NCBI GenBank assembly: GCA_020049615.1
Contig: JAIFKN010000183.1
Location: 1 to 10,035 of the forward strand
Source of the DNA: a bacterium
Lineage (GTDB): Bacteria > Planctomycetota > UBA11346
Length of the DNA: 10,035 bases
Reading direction: 5' to 3'
The position numbers were made by a program, and so were the translations under genes. A model generated the notes under the pieces. That model saw only the letters and a list, made by a program, of their open reading frames with translations, made no database searches and was not told where the DNA came from. This document shows, in pieces, positions 1 to 7,199 of the stretch (its first letter is position 1; every line of letters starts with the position of its first letter).

Positions 1-822
1 CGGCTGCCGCGCAACGCCCGCACCGGCAGCGCCGACCTGCTCGCCCTGCCGATCAGCCTGCCCGGCGGCGGCGTCCGCCCGCTCGCCGAGGTGGCGACGG
101 TCGAGCGCGCGGTCGGCTACGCCGTCATCAGCCGCGCCGAGCGCAGCCGCACCGCGCACGTCACCGCCGACGCCGATCCGACGCGCGCCAACGCCGCCGC
201 GGTCATCGACCAGCTCGCTGCCGAGGCCCTGCCGCGCCTGCAGGCCGAGCTGCCCGGCCTGCGTTGGAAGGTGTCCGGCGAGGACGAGCAGCGCCGCGAC
301 CAGACCTGGGCCCTGTTCCTCGGCTTCCTCGTCGCCCTGGCGGTGATCTTCGCCCTCATCGCCATCCCCTTGAAATCGCTGACCCAGCCCTTGCTGATCA
401 TGACCACCATCCCGCTCGGCCTGGTCGGGGCGGCTCTCGCCCACCTCGTCGTCGGGCTGCCGCTGTCGATGATGTCGCTGGTCGGCATGGTCGCGCTCAG
501 CGGCGTGGTGGTCAACGACGGCATCGTCCTGCTCGATGCGATCAACCAGTCCCTGGCCAAGGGCGTCCCGTTGTGGACGGCCTGCACCGACGCCGGGGTG
601 CGCCGCTTCCGCCCGGTCATGCTCACCACCCTGACCACCTTCGTCGGTCTGGTGCCGATCATCCTCGAGCCCAGCCCACAGGCGCAGTTTCTCGCCCCCT
701 GCGCCGTGTCGCTGGGCTACGGTGTGGCCTTCGCCACCGCCATCACCCTGCTGATGCTGCCGGCCAGCGTGCTGATGCTCGACGACCTGCGCCGGGCGGG
801 ACGCTGGGTGCTCGGCCGTTGA
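1..822 (+). CDS. RND efflux pump inner-membrane subunit, C-terminal fragment (5' end outside window)
   Basis: The frame is open from base 1, so 273 C-terminal residues of a protein that is usually about 1,000 long are visible; an internal GTG at 91 is not the start. Residues 1-100 look like the end of the second periplasmic porter loop. Hydrophobic spans follow at about 104-124 and 130-165, then the family-typical stretch GVVVNDGIVLLDAIN (about 172-186), a soluble turn with RRFRPVMLTTLTT, and two last spans ending near residue 260. This order matches the C-terminal half of hydrophobe/amphiphile-efflux (AcrB/MexB/CzcA-like) transporters, which use the proton gradient to export substrates as trimers with a periplasmic adaptor and an outer-membrane channel. 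Neither partner is in view. The substrate class (drug or metal) cannot be decided because the proton-relay helix TM4 is outside the window. The end is normal, with no sign of truncation. Confidence 0.93.
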   Translation, partial: RLPRNARTGSADLLALPISLPGGGVRPLAEVATVERAVGYAVISRAERSRTAHVTADADPTRANAAAVIDQLAAEALPRLQAELPGLRWKVSGEDEQRRDQTWALFLGFLVALAVIFALIAIPLKSLTQPLLIMTTIPLGLVGAALAHLVVGLPLSMMSLVGMVALSGVVVNDGIVLLDAINQSLAKGVPLWTACTDAGVRRFRPVMLTTLTTFVGLVPIILEPSPQAQFLAPCAVSLGYGVAFATAITLLMLPASVLMLDDLRRAGRWVLGR

Positions 823-882
823 TCCGGCAAGGCGGTGCTCTTCGCCCCTGGCCAGCCGCCAGCCAGCGCTAGCCTGTCGGCC

Positions 883-3800
883 ATGGATGCCCCCGCCCTG
901 CTCGGAGCCGTGCGCAGCCGCCTGCGCCGCACCGTGGCACTGGGTGGCGCTGCGCGTCTGGCCGCGCTGCTGGTGGTCGGGACCGGGGCGGCGGTGCTGG
1001 CCGATCGGCTCCTCTTCCTGCCTGGCGCCCTGCGCCTGGTGCTGCTGCTGGGACTGCTGGCGATGGCCGGTGTCGTGGTGTGGCGGCGCCTGCTCCGCCC
1101 GCTGCGCGTCCCGCTCTCCGACCGTGACCTCGCCAGCTTCGTCGAGCGCCGCGTGCCGGCCCTGGAAGGCCGCCTGCTTACGGCGGTCGACGGCATCGCC
1201 CTCGACGAGGCCGAGCGCGGCCTGCTCGCCGCCGCCCTGCCCACCGGCGGAGTGCGCAGCCTGGTACCGGCCAGCAGCCTGCCGAGCCTGCTGACCGGTG
1301 CTGCCGCCGCCCTTGGCGCCGCCGCCCTGATCGCGCTGCTGGCGCCAGCCTTCTGGCGCGACGGCCTGACCCGCCTGGCCCTGCCGCTGTCCGGCCACGA
1401 CTGGGAGCGCGCCACCGCCTTCCGCATCGCCCCCGAGCGGCCGGTCATCGCCCTCGACGAACCGGCGGTGATCCTGGTCGAGCGTCTGCGCGGCCGCGAC
1501 GGCTCCGCCCGCATCAGCTGGAGCGACGGCCTCGGCAATGGCGGCGCCCGCCAGCTGCCCGGCGCCAGCGGTCCGTGGCGCGCGGCCGTGCCGCTCGGTC
1601 CCGGCCGCTGGACGGTCGGTGTCGCCGGCGGCGACGCGCATGCCGCATCGACCCAGGTGCTGGTGGTGGCCCGGCCGCGCCTCGACGCCGCCGCCACCAC
1701 CCTCTCCCCGCCGGCCTATGCCAGGCTGCCGGTGCAGGAGCTGGCCAGCCCCGCCTGCCAGGCGCTGCCCGGCTCTACCCTGGCCTTCCGCCTCACCGTA
1801 CTGGCGCCCGAGGGTCGCAGCGTCGCCACGGTGCGCGCCCGCTTCGGCGAGGACGATCTCACCTTGACGCGCGACGGTGACGCCTGGCGCGGCACCACCC
1901 GGATCGCCGCCAGCGCCGAGCTGACCATCACTGCGGCCGACGCCGACGGGATCGCACTGCACCCTGCGGCGCGCTTCCCGGTGGCGGTCGAGCCCGACCG
2001 CGTGCCCACCGTGTCGCTGTCCGGACCGCGCGGCGACGAGACGGTCGGACCACGCGCCAAGGTGGCGGTGACGCTCGAGGCCGGCGACGACCTCGGCCTG
2101 GCCAGGCTGGGCCTGACCGCAACGCCCAGCGGCGCGCCCGACGCCGGCGCGCCCCGGCCGCTGGTCGCCGAGCAGCTCGATGGCCGGCGGGCCATCACCC
2201 GCCGCGCCCTCATCGACGTCGCTGCGCTCGCCGGTCCCGGCGCCACCATCACCCTGCTCGGCCGCGCCGAGGACGCCAACGACGTCAGCGGCCCGGGGGT
2301 CGGCACCAGCGCCCCGCTGGTGCTGAAGGTGGTGGCCGAGGACGAGCTGCGCCGCGACCTCGAACGCCAGCTCGGCGAGGCGCGCGACCGCGTGCACCAG
2401 GCGCGCAGCAGCCTGGCCCCCGGTCTGGCCGATCCGGCCAAGCTGCCGGCAGCCGCCCGCACCGCCGGCCAGGACGCCGCCCGCGCCACCGAACTGCTCG
2501 CGCGGATCGAGCGCCGCTGGGCCGAGAACGGCCTCGAGCCCGAACGCATCGCCCCGGCCGCCGAGGCCCGCGCCGCCGCCGGCACCGAGGCCGGGCCGCC
2601 GCTGGCCCAGGCCGCGGCTGGCGACGAGGCCGCCGGCCGCGCCGGCGACGCCGCCCTGGACAAGGCCGAGCGCGCCCTCGACCGCATGCTCTCGGACAGC
2701 GACCTGACCCGCATCATCGCCCAGCTGATCGAACGCCAGCAGGCCCTGCACGCCGAGACCCGCACCTTCGTCCGCGCCCACCTCATCAGCCAGCCCGACG
2801 AGGCCGGCCGCACCCACCAGACCGACCTGGCGACGCGGCAGAAGGACCTCGCCACCCGCGCCGCCGACGCCGAGCGACGCATCCTCTCCGGACCTGCCGC
2901 CCTCGACCCGGCCAAGGACATCGTCCGCCAGGATGTGCCCGCCGAGCGCATGGCCGCCGCGGGCGGCGACATCGCCTCGGACGACCGCCGGCCGCGCGCG
3001 CCCGAGGCGCAGCTGGCGGCGGTCGACGCGCTCAAGCGCATCCTCGAGGTGCTGCGCGGTGGCGACCAGCTCGCCGACCTGGCGCGCCGCGCCGGCGAGC
3101 TGGCCGAGCGCCAGGAGCGCCTCGCCGACGCGATCGAACGCGGCATGCCGCGCGACGAGGCGGCACGCGAGCAGGAGCGCCTGCGCCAGGAGACCGAGCG
3201 CCTGGCCAAGGACCTCGAGCGCAACCCGGAGGCCAAGCAGGCCGCCGAGGCCGCCGCCAACGCCCAGCAGGCCGCCCAGTCGGCCCTGGGCAAGGGCGAC
3301 CGCGGCGGCGCCACCCGTGACGCCGGCACCGCCGGCGAGCTGCTGCGCACCGCGCAGCGCGCCCTCGATCCGCAGCAGGACGAGAAGGATAAGCCGAAGG
3401 ACGAGAAGAGCAGCCCGGACGTCGTCGCGCTCCTGCGCGCACTGTTCGCCCTCCAGGCCAAGGTCCTGGCCGACAGCCTGCCGATCGACCAGCGCATCGG
3501 CGAGGACGATCCGGACTTCGCCGCCAAGCGCGACCTTGCCGAGGTCGCGCAGCAGCAGGACGACATCCTGCTGCGCCTGCGCGAGGAGGGTGTGAAGGTG
3601 CTCGACCAGCAGCCCATCGCCCTCGCCGCCCTGGCCCGGGTCGATGCAGCGATGGACAAGGCCCTGACCCATCTGCGCAAACCGGCGCTGGGCAGCCGCG
3701 GCCTGGGCCTGGAGCGCATCGCCCTGGCCGAGCTCAAGCGGGTCATCGACATCGCCGCCAGCATCCAGATGGCGAGCGAAGGTGGTGGCGGCGGCGGCGG

Positions 3801-4446
3801 TGGCGATGGCGGAGCCAACCAGGCCCCCTTCCCGCCCGCAGCCGAACTCGCCCTGCTCATCGCCCGGCAGGGCGAGATCCATGCCCTGGCGGCGGCCGGC
3901 CGGCCGGTCGACACCGGCGCCATGCAAGGCGAGCTGGGCAAGCTCATCGCCCTGGTCGAAGGCGCGACGCGCCCGGGCAGCCGGCCCAACCTGCTGATGG
4001 CCCGTGCCCGCCGCGCCGCCGATGGCGCCACCGCCCTGCTGGCGCAGCAGGATCGCGGCGCCAACGCCCGCCATCACATGCTCGCCAGCGAAGAGGCCCT
4101 GCGCCAGATCCTGGCCGAGGCCAAGGGTTCCGGCAGCAGCGGTGGAGGCGGCGGCGGCAGCAAACCGAAGCCGAGCCCAGGTGGGGGCGACGAAGGCAAG
4201 CCCAGCCAGGGCGGGGCCCAGCCAGGTCAGCCCGGAGCTGGCCAGGCGCAGGCCGGAGCCGCCGGCGCAACCGAGGCCGGAACCGGCGAGACCGCCACCG
4301 GCGTGCGTGCCGAGCAGGACGCCACCGCCCTGCTGCAGCTCCCGCCCGAACGACGCGAGCAGCTGCGCCAGGCGCGCGAGCAGCGCCTGCCGGCCGGCGC
4401 GCTGCAGCTGTTCGAACGCTACCTCGAAAAGCTGGAGGAGCGGTGA
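883..4446 (+). CDS. Large DUF4175-like membrane protein with long helical region and Gly-rich linkers
   Basis: I start this protein at ATG 883 (1,187 aa, MDAPALLGAV); the frame also allows GTG 835, but the 16 extra residues are low-complexity and do not look like a family N-terminus. Neither start has a convincing Shine-Dalgarno site. Hydrophobic spans lie at about 20-40, 46-66 and 138-158. Between the last two is SDRDLASFVERRVPALEGRL, which resembles a stretch common in planctomycete DUF4175 proteins. Residues 170-480 look like beta-rich extracytoplasmic domains. From about 487 the chain is charged and helical, strongly coiled-coil-like at about 727-846. Gly-rich linkers lie at 967-977 and about 1083-1141, and a conserved-looking tail (PPERREQLRQAREQRLP) ends the protein. 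The function is unknown; an envelope scaffold or a partner of the next gene is plausible. Its stop overlaps the next start, implying co-translation. The DUF4175 assignment is by recall of similar proteins and is moderate; the CDS itself is near certain. Confidence 0.85.
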   Translation: MDAPALLGAVRSRLRRTVALGGAARLAALLVVGTGAAVLADRLLFLPGALRLVLLLGLLAMAGVVVWRRLLRPLRVPLSDRDLASFVERRVPALEGRLLTAVDGIALDEAERGLLAAALPTGGVRSLVPASSLPSLLTGAAAALGAAALIALLAPAFWRDGLTRLALPLSGHDWERATAFRIAPERPVIALDEPAVILVERLRGRDGSARISWSDGLGNGGARQLPGASGPWRAAVPLGPGRWTVGVAGGDAHAASTQVLVVARPRLDAAATTLSPPAYARLPVQELASPACQALPGSTLAFRLTVLAPEGRSVATVRARFGEDDLTLTRDGDAWRGTTRIAASAELTITAADADGIALHPAARFPVAVEPDRVPTVSLSGPRGDETVGPRAKVAVTLEAGDDLGLARLGLTATPSGAPDAGAPRPLVAEQLDGRRAITRRALIDVAALAGPGATITLLGRAEDANDVSGPGVGTSAPLVLKVVAEDELRRDLERQLGEARDRVHQARSSLAPGLADPAKLPAAARTAGQDAARATELLARIERRWAENGLEPERIAPAAEARAAAGTEAGPPLAQAAAGDEAAGRAGDAALDKAERALDRMLSDSDLTRIIAQLIERQQALHAETRTFVRAHLISQPDEAGRTHQTDLATRQKDLATRAADAERRILSGPAALDPAKDIVRQDVPAERMAAAGGDIASDDRRPRAPEAQLAAVDALKRILEVLRGGDQLADLARRAGELAERQERLADAIERGMPRDEAAREQERLRQETERLAKDLERNPEAKQAAEAAANAQQAAQSALGKGDRGGATRDAGTAGELLRTAQRALDPQQDEKDKPKDEKSSPDVVALLRALFALQAKVLADSLPIDQRIGEDDPDFAAKRDLAEVAQQQDDILLRLREEGVKVLDQQPIALAALARVDAAMDKALTHLRKPALGSRGLGLERIALAELKRVIDIAASIQMASEGGGGGGGGDGGANQAPFPPAAELALLIARQGEIHALAAAGRPVDTGAMQGELGKLIALVEGATRPGSRPNLLMARARRAADGATALLAQQDRGANARHHMLASEEALRQILAEAKGSGSSGGGGGGSKPKPSPGGGDEGKPSQGGAQPGQPGAGQAQAGAAGATEAGTGETATGVRAEQDATALLQLPPERREQLRQAREQRLPAGALQLFERYLEKLEER

Positions 4447-5438
4447 GGATCCGCCTGCTCGCCGGCTGGCTGCTGGCCGTCGTCGTGTCTGCGGGCGAGG
4501 CGCCGCCGCAGCTTGACGCCGCCATCGAGAAGGGGCTTGCCGCCCTGGTGAAGCTGCAGGAACCCAGCGGCGCGCTCGGCGAGGGCGCCGGCATCACCGC
4601 CCTCGGCGGCATGGCCCTGCTGGCGGGCGGTCACACGCCGGTGCGCGGCCAATACAGCGAGGCCTGCCGCAAGGCCCTGAAGTTCGTGCTCTCCCGCCAG
4701 GACCGCGCCCGCGGCTACCTCGGCAACGACTACGGCAACATGTACGGCCACGGTTTCGCCACCCTGTTCCTCGCCGAATGTTACGGCATGGAGCCGAGCG
4801 AACCGGTGCGCCACGGCCTCGAGGCGGCGATCGACCTGATCCACCGCAGCCAGAACGCCGAGGGCGGCTGGCGCTACCAGCCGGTGCCGGTCGATGCCGA
4901 CATCAGCGTGACCATCTGCCAGGTGATGGCGTTGCGCGCGGCCTGGAACGTCGGCGTCGGGGGCAAATCCAGCGTCGACGCCAGCGCCCGCGCCATCGCC
5001 TACGTGCGGCGCTGCGCCACCGGCGGTGGCGGCTTCAGCTACACCGCCGGCGGCGGCAGCTGGGGCACCGAGGGACCGGAAGGCGTGCCGCGCGCGGCGG
5101 CTGGCGCGATGAGCCTGATCGGCGCCGGCGTGAACGAGGCCGGCGATCCGCATCTCGGCCCGGCCCTGCGCTTCCTCCGCCGCCACGTCGGCGGCCACCT
5201 GGCCAGCTCGAACTACTTCTGGTACGGCCAGTACTATGCCGCACAGGCGATGTTCCACAGCCCCGAGCGCGCCGACTGGGATACCTACTGGGGCGCTGCC
5301 TCCACCGCCATCGCCGCCCGCCAGTCGCCCGACGGCACCTGGCCCGGCCTCGAAGGTCCTGGCACCGCCTACGGTACGGCGATGGCGCTGATCATCCTGC
5401 AGATCCCGAATCAGTATCTGCCGATCTTCCAGCGCTGA
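4443..5438 (+). CDS. Secreted prenyltransferase/squalene-oxidase-repeat (alpha/alpha-toroid) protein
   Basis: The start is GTG 4443, which shares GTGA with the TGA of the upstream gene, a classic coupling arrangement. The 331-residue product begins with a short signal-peptide-like segment (Arg at 2 and 4, hydrophobic 5-16, likely cleavage near SAG-EA at 16-20). The body shows repeated QxxxGxW/G-type turns: QEPSGALGEG (39-48), QNAEGGWRY (137-145), GGGGFSY (194-200) and QSPDGTWPG (294-302). DADISVTICQVMALRAA (151-167) and FWYGQYYAAQAMF (259-271) are hallmarks of planctomycete members of the terpenoid-cyclase/protein-prenyltransferase toroid superfamily. At 331 aa it is about half a squalene-hopene cyclase, so one toroid domain. 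The aspartates at 151 and 153 only superficially resemble the DxDD cyclase motif, and I do not infer a cyclase activity. An extracytoplasmic binding or structural role with the upstream membrane protein is inferred. Confidence 0.9.
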   Translation: MRIRLLAGWLLAVVVSAGEAPPQLDAAIEKGLAALVKLQEPSGALGEGAGITALGGMALLAGGHTPVRGQYSEACRKALKFVLSRQDRARGYLGNDYGNMYGHGFATLFLAECYGMEPSEPVRHGLEAAIDLIHRSQNAEGGWRYQPVPVDADISVTICQVMALRAAWNVGVGGKSSVDASARAIAYVRRCATGGGGFSYTAGGGSWGTEGPEGVPRAAAGAMSLIGAGVNEAGDPHLGPALRFLRRHVGGHLASSNYFWYGQYYAAQAMFHSPERADWDTYWGAASTAIAARQSPDGTWPGLEGPGTAYGTAMALIILQIPNQYLPIFQR

Positions 5439-5501
5439 GGCCCTGAACGACCGATTCCGTGTGTGCCCACCGGGAACCGCAAACATCGCAGGTTGGGTGA
5501 A

Positions 5502-6272
5502 TCACGGCCCGAGTTGGGCCCGCACCTGCGAAGGACTGACCCCGAGCCGCCGGCGCATCACGCGCGAAAAGTGGAACGCGTTGGCGTAGCCGCAGGTCGC
5601 GGCGACGGCCTGCACCGTCGCGCCGGGCTCGCGCAGCAGGCTGCGCGCGTGGTCGAGACGGCGGGCCTCCAGCCAGGCGCGCGGGGTGCAGGAGAAAGCA
5701 GCCGTGAAGCGGCGGTGGAACACCGCCGGGGCCAGTCCGGCGATGCGCGCCGCGGCCGGCAGCGGCGGATGGTCGAGGCAGTGGGCGTCCATCCAGCGCA
5801 GCGCCGCCTCGAGACGGGGATCGATCGCGTCGCCAGCAGCGGTGTCGGCGAGGCTCTCGGCCAGGACGGCGCTGATCAGCGCCTGCAGGCGGAGTTCGCC
5901 AGGCAGGTCTCGGGCGGTCATCCAGGCCGGGATGGCGGTCCACACCGGCCGCCACCAGGCCCAGTCCTCCAGCGGCCAGTCGCGGATGCACTCGAGGCCG
6001 GCCAGACGCCGTTCGACCAGCGGCGAGAGGGCACGCAGGTGCAGCCAGAACACCTGCATCGCGTCGGCCTGCCCGTAGCGCTGGCGGCGTCCGCCGGGGA
6101 TGCAGTAGAGCCGTCCCGGCTGCAGCGCGACCTCATGCCCGGGGATCGCGTAGCGGCCGCTGCCGGAACCGATGAAGTACAGCTTATGCGATGGCTCGGT
6201 CATCCAGCCGTCGCTCTTCCAGGACGGTCCGCAACTGCTGAATCCGGCTTCCGTGATGACGAAGTCGCTCAT
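5502..6272 (-). CDS. AraC-family transcriptional regulator
   Basis: This 256-residue protein has the AraC/XylS layout. An N-terminal cupin-like sensing half (about 8-75) includes HKLYFIGSGSG, YAIPG, LQPGRLYCIPGG and the QVFWLHL strand, and a C-terminal pair of helix-turn-helix units binds DNA. The first unit is at about 171-191 (LPAAARIAGLAPAVFHRRFT). The second is at about 219-250, with VAATCGYANAFHFSRVMRRRLGVSPSQVR, a close match to the family signature (GYxNxxxFSRxFKRxxGxSPxxyR). The ATG at 6272 is the first in frame; no good Shine-Dalgarno sequence precedes it. The gene is divergent from the dioxygenase gene, with 76 bases between them, so it probably controls that cassette, and perhaps itself, in response to a small ligand, commonly a sugar in this family. 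The ligand cannot be read from the sequence. It converges with the toroid-protein gene with 63 bases between stops, where I see no clear terminator hairpin. Confidence 0.95.
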   Translation of the reverse strand: MSDFVITEAGFSSCGPSWKSDGWMTEPSHKLYFIGSGSGRYAIPGHEVALQPGRLYCIPGGRRQRYGQADAMQVFWLHLRALSPLVERRLAGLECIRDWPLEDWAWWRPVWTAIPAWMTARDLPGELRLQALISAVLAESLADTAAGDAIDPRLEAALRWMDAHCLDHPPLPAAARIAGLAPAVFHRRFTAAFSCTPRAWLEARRLDHARSLLREPGATVQAVAATCGYANAFHFSRVMRRRLGVSPSQVRAQLGP

Positions 6273-6348
6273 GACAGGTCACGAAAGGATATGCCGAAAT
6301 GCGATCCGGTCCATGCCTTCGCCGGCGATCCCCCCGATGCTTGCCCCC
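6273..6348. promoter_or_regulatory. Divergent intergenic region, presumed operator/promoter for the AraC regulator and the dioxygenase cassette
   Basis: This 76-base gap separates two divergent starts. Its AraC-proximal part (6273-6310) is visibly less GC-rich than the genes around it, as expected for promoter DNA. The pentamer ATGCC occurs at 6291 and again at 6313, 22 bases apart, about two helical turns, which is the geometry of AraC-type direct-repeat half-sites. The match is too short to be more than a hint. No convincing -35/-10 pair was found. If the dioxygenase starts upstream of 6349 (see that entry), this region shrinks or overlaps coding sequence. Confidence 0.35.
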
Positions 6349-7188
6349 ATGACCAGCATCGCCACCGACACCCGCCGCCAGGCCGAATTCATTCCCGCCG
6401 ATCCCGCCCTCGCCCGGACCCTGCGTCCGGCCCAGGTCCGGGCCTTCAACCGCGATGGCATCATCGGACCGTTCGACGTCCACACCGCGGAGGAGGCGTT
6501 GGCGAACCGCGCCGCCTTCGATGCCATGCTCGCCGCCTTCCGCGCCGAGGGCAAGGACAGCTACGCGATCAACGGCTTCCACGACCGCTGCGCCACCATC
6601 TGGGACCTGGCGGTCAACCCGCGCATCCTCGATCTGGTGCAGGACCTCATCGGCCCCGACATCGTGGTGTGGGGCTCGCACTTCTTCTGCAAGATGCCGG
6701 GTGACGGCAAGGCGGTGGCCTGGCACCAGGACGCGACCTACTGGCCGCTGACCCCGACCCGGACGGTGACGGCGTGGATCGCCATCGACGACGCCGACCT
6801 CGGCAACGGCGCCATGCAGTTCATCCCCGGCTCGCACCTGCACGGCGCCCTGCCGGTGCGGCCGAGCACGCAGCAGGACAACAACGTCCTGTGGGAGCAG
6901 ACCGACGGCTGGGAGCGCTTCGGCGCTCCGGCGTCGGTCGCCTGGCGGGCCGGGCAGTGCACCCTGCACAGCGATCTGCTGCTGCACGGCAGCCAGCCGA
7001 ACGAATCCGACCGCCGTCGCTGCGGCCTGACCGTGCGCTACGCCGCCGCCGAGGTGCGCAGCTGGGCGGGCTGGAACGAACGCGCCATCCTGTGCCGCGG
7101 CGAGGACCGCGAGGCTCACTGGAAGCACCATCCCCGCCCCGATGGCGACCGGCCGTTCGGCGATCCCATCATGTTCGGCTCCAACTGA
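6349..7188 (+). CDS. Phytanoyl-CoA dioxygenase (PhyH)-family Fe(II)/2-oxoglutarate-dependent oxygenase
   Basis: The product (279 aa from ATG 6349) has the double-stranded beta-helix fold signature of PhyH enzymes. The metal-binding HxD is H126-Q-D128 in AWHQDATYWPL, and the distal His is H213 in LLLHGSQPNESDRRR. R224, 11 residues after that His, sits where family members bind the 2-oxoglutarate carboxylate. Thus all iron and co-substrate ligands expected for activity are present. The family hydroxylates substrates using O2 and 2-oxoglutarate, releasing CO2 and succinate. Bacterial members act on many small molecules, so substrate is open; acyl-CoA is not implied. In-frame ATGs also exist at 6271, 6313 and 6337. 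I prefer 6349 because the sequence before it is Pro-rich and unlike a family N-terminus, but no start has a good Shine-Dalgarno site. The next gene follows after 11 bases. Confidence 0.92.
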   Translation: MTSIATDTRRQAEFIPADPALARTLRPAQVRAFNRDGIIGPFDVHTAEEALANRAAFDAMLAAFRAEGKDSYAINGFHDRCATIWDLAVNPRILDLVQDLIGPDIVVWGSHFFCKMPGDGKAVAWHQDATYWPLTPTRTVTAWIAIDDADLGNGAMQFIPGSHLHGALPVRPSTQQDNNVLWEQTDGWERFGAPASVAWRAGQCTLHSDLLLHGSQPNESDRRRCGLTVRYAAAEVRSWAGWNERAILCRGEDREAHWKHHPRPDGDRPFGDPIMFGSN

Positions 7189-7192
7189 GAGG
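7187..7192 (+). promoter_or_regulatory. Ribosome binding site for the URO-D-like gene
   Basis: GAGAGG lies 7 bases before ATG 7200 and overlaps the TGA stop (7186-7188) of the dioxygenase gene. It fixes the start at 7200, although the frame is open far upstream, and suggests translational coupling of the two genes. Confidence 0.7.
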
Positions 7193-7199
7193 CCCCGCC

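Noticed and set aside
151..322. Possible tRNA or other structured RNA within the window
   Set aside because: No cloverleaf, T-loop (GGTTCRA) or known RNA core was recognised in any gap; inverted repeats inside coding regions fit the high G+C.
1716..4064. 782-residue open frame on the minus strand opposite the large membrane protein
   Set aside because: The translation is Arg/Ser/Ala-rich low-complexity sequence, typical of a shadow frame, and the opposite strand encodes a coherent protein with membrane spans and coupling to the next gene.
4419..5486. 355-residue minus-strand open frame opposite the toroid gene
   Set aside because: The plus strand has an exported toroid protein with family motifs; the antisense translation is Ala/Gly/Val-rich without motifs.
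5463..6704. 413-residue plus-strand open frame over the AraC gene, the divergent gap and the start of the dioxygenase
   Set aside because: It lies antisense to a convincing AraC protein and out of frame with the dioxygenase. The ATG at 6291 has a nearby AAAGGA, but it leads only into a Pro/Arg/His-rich shadow translation.
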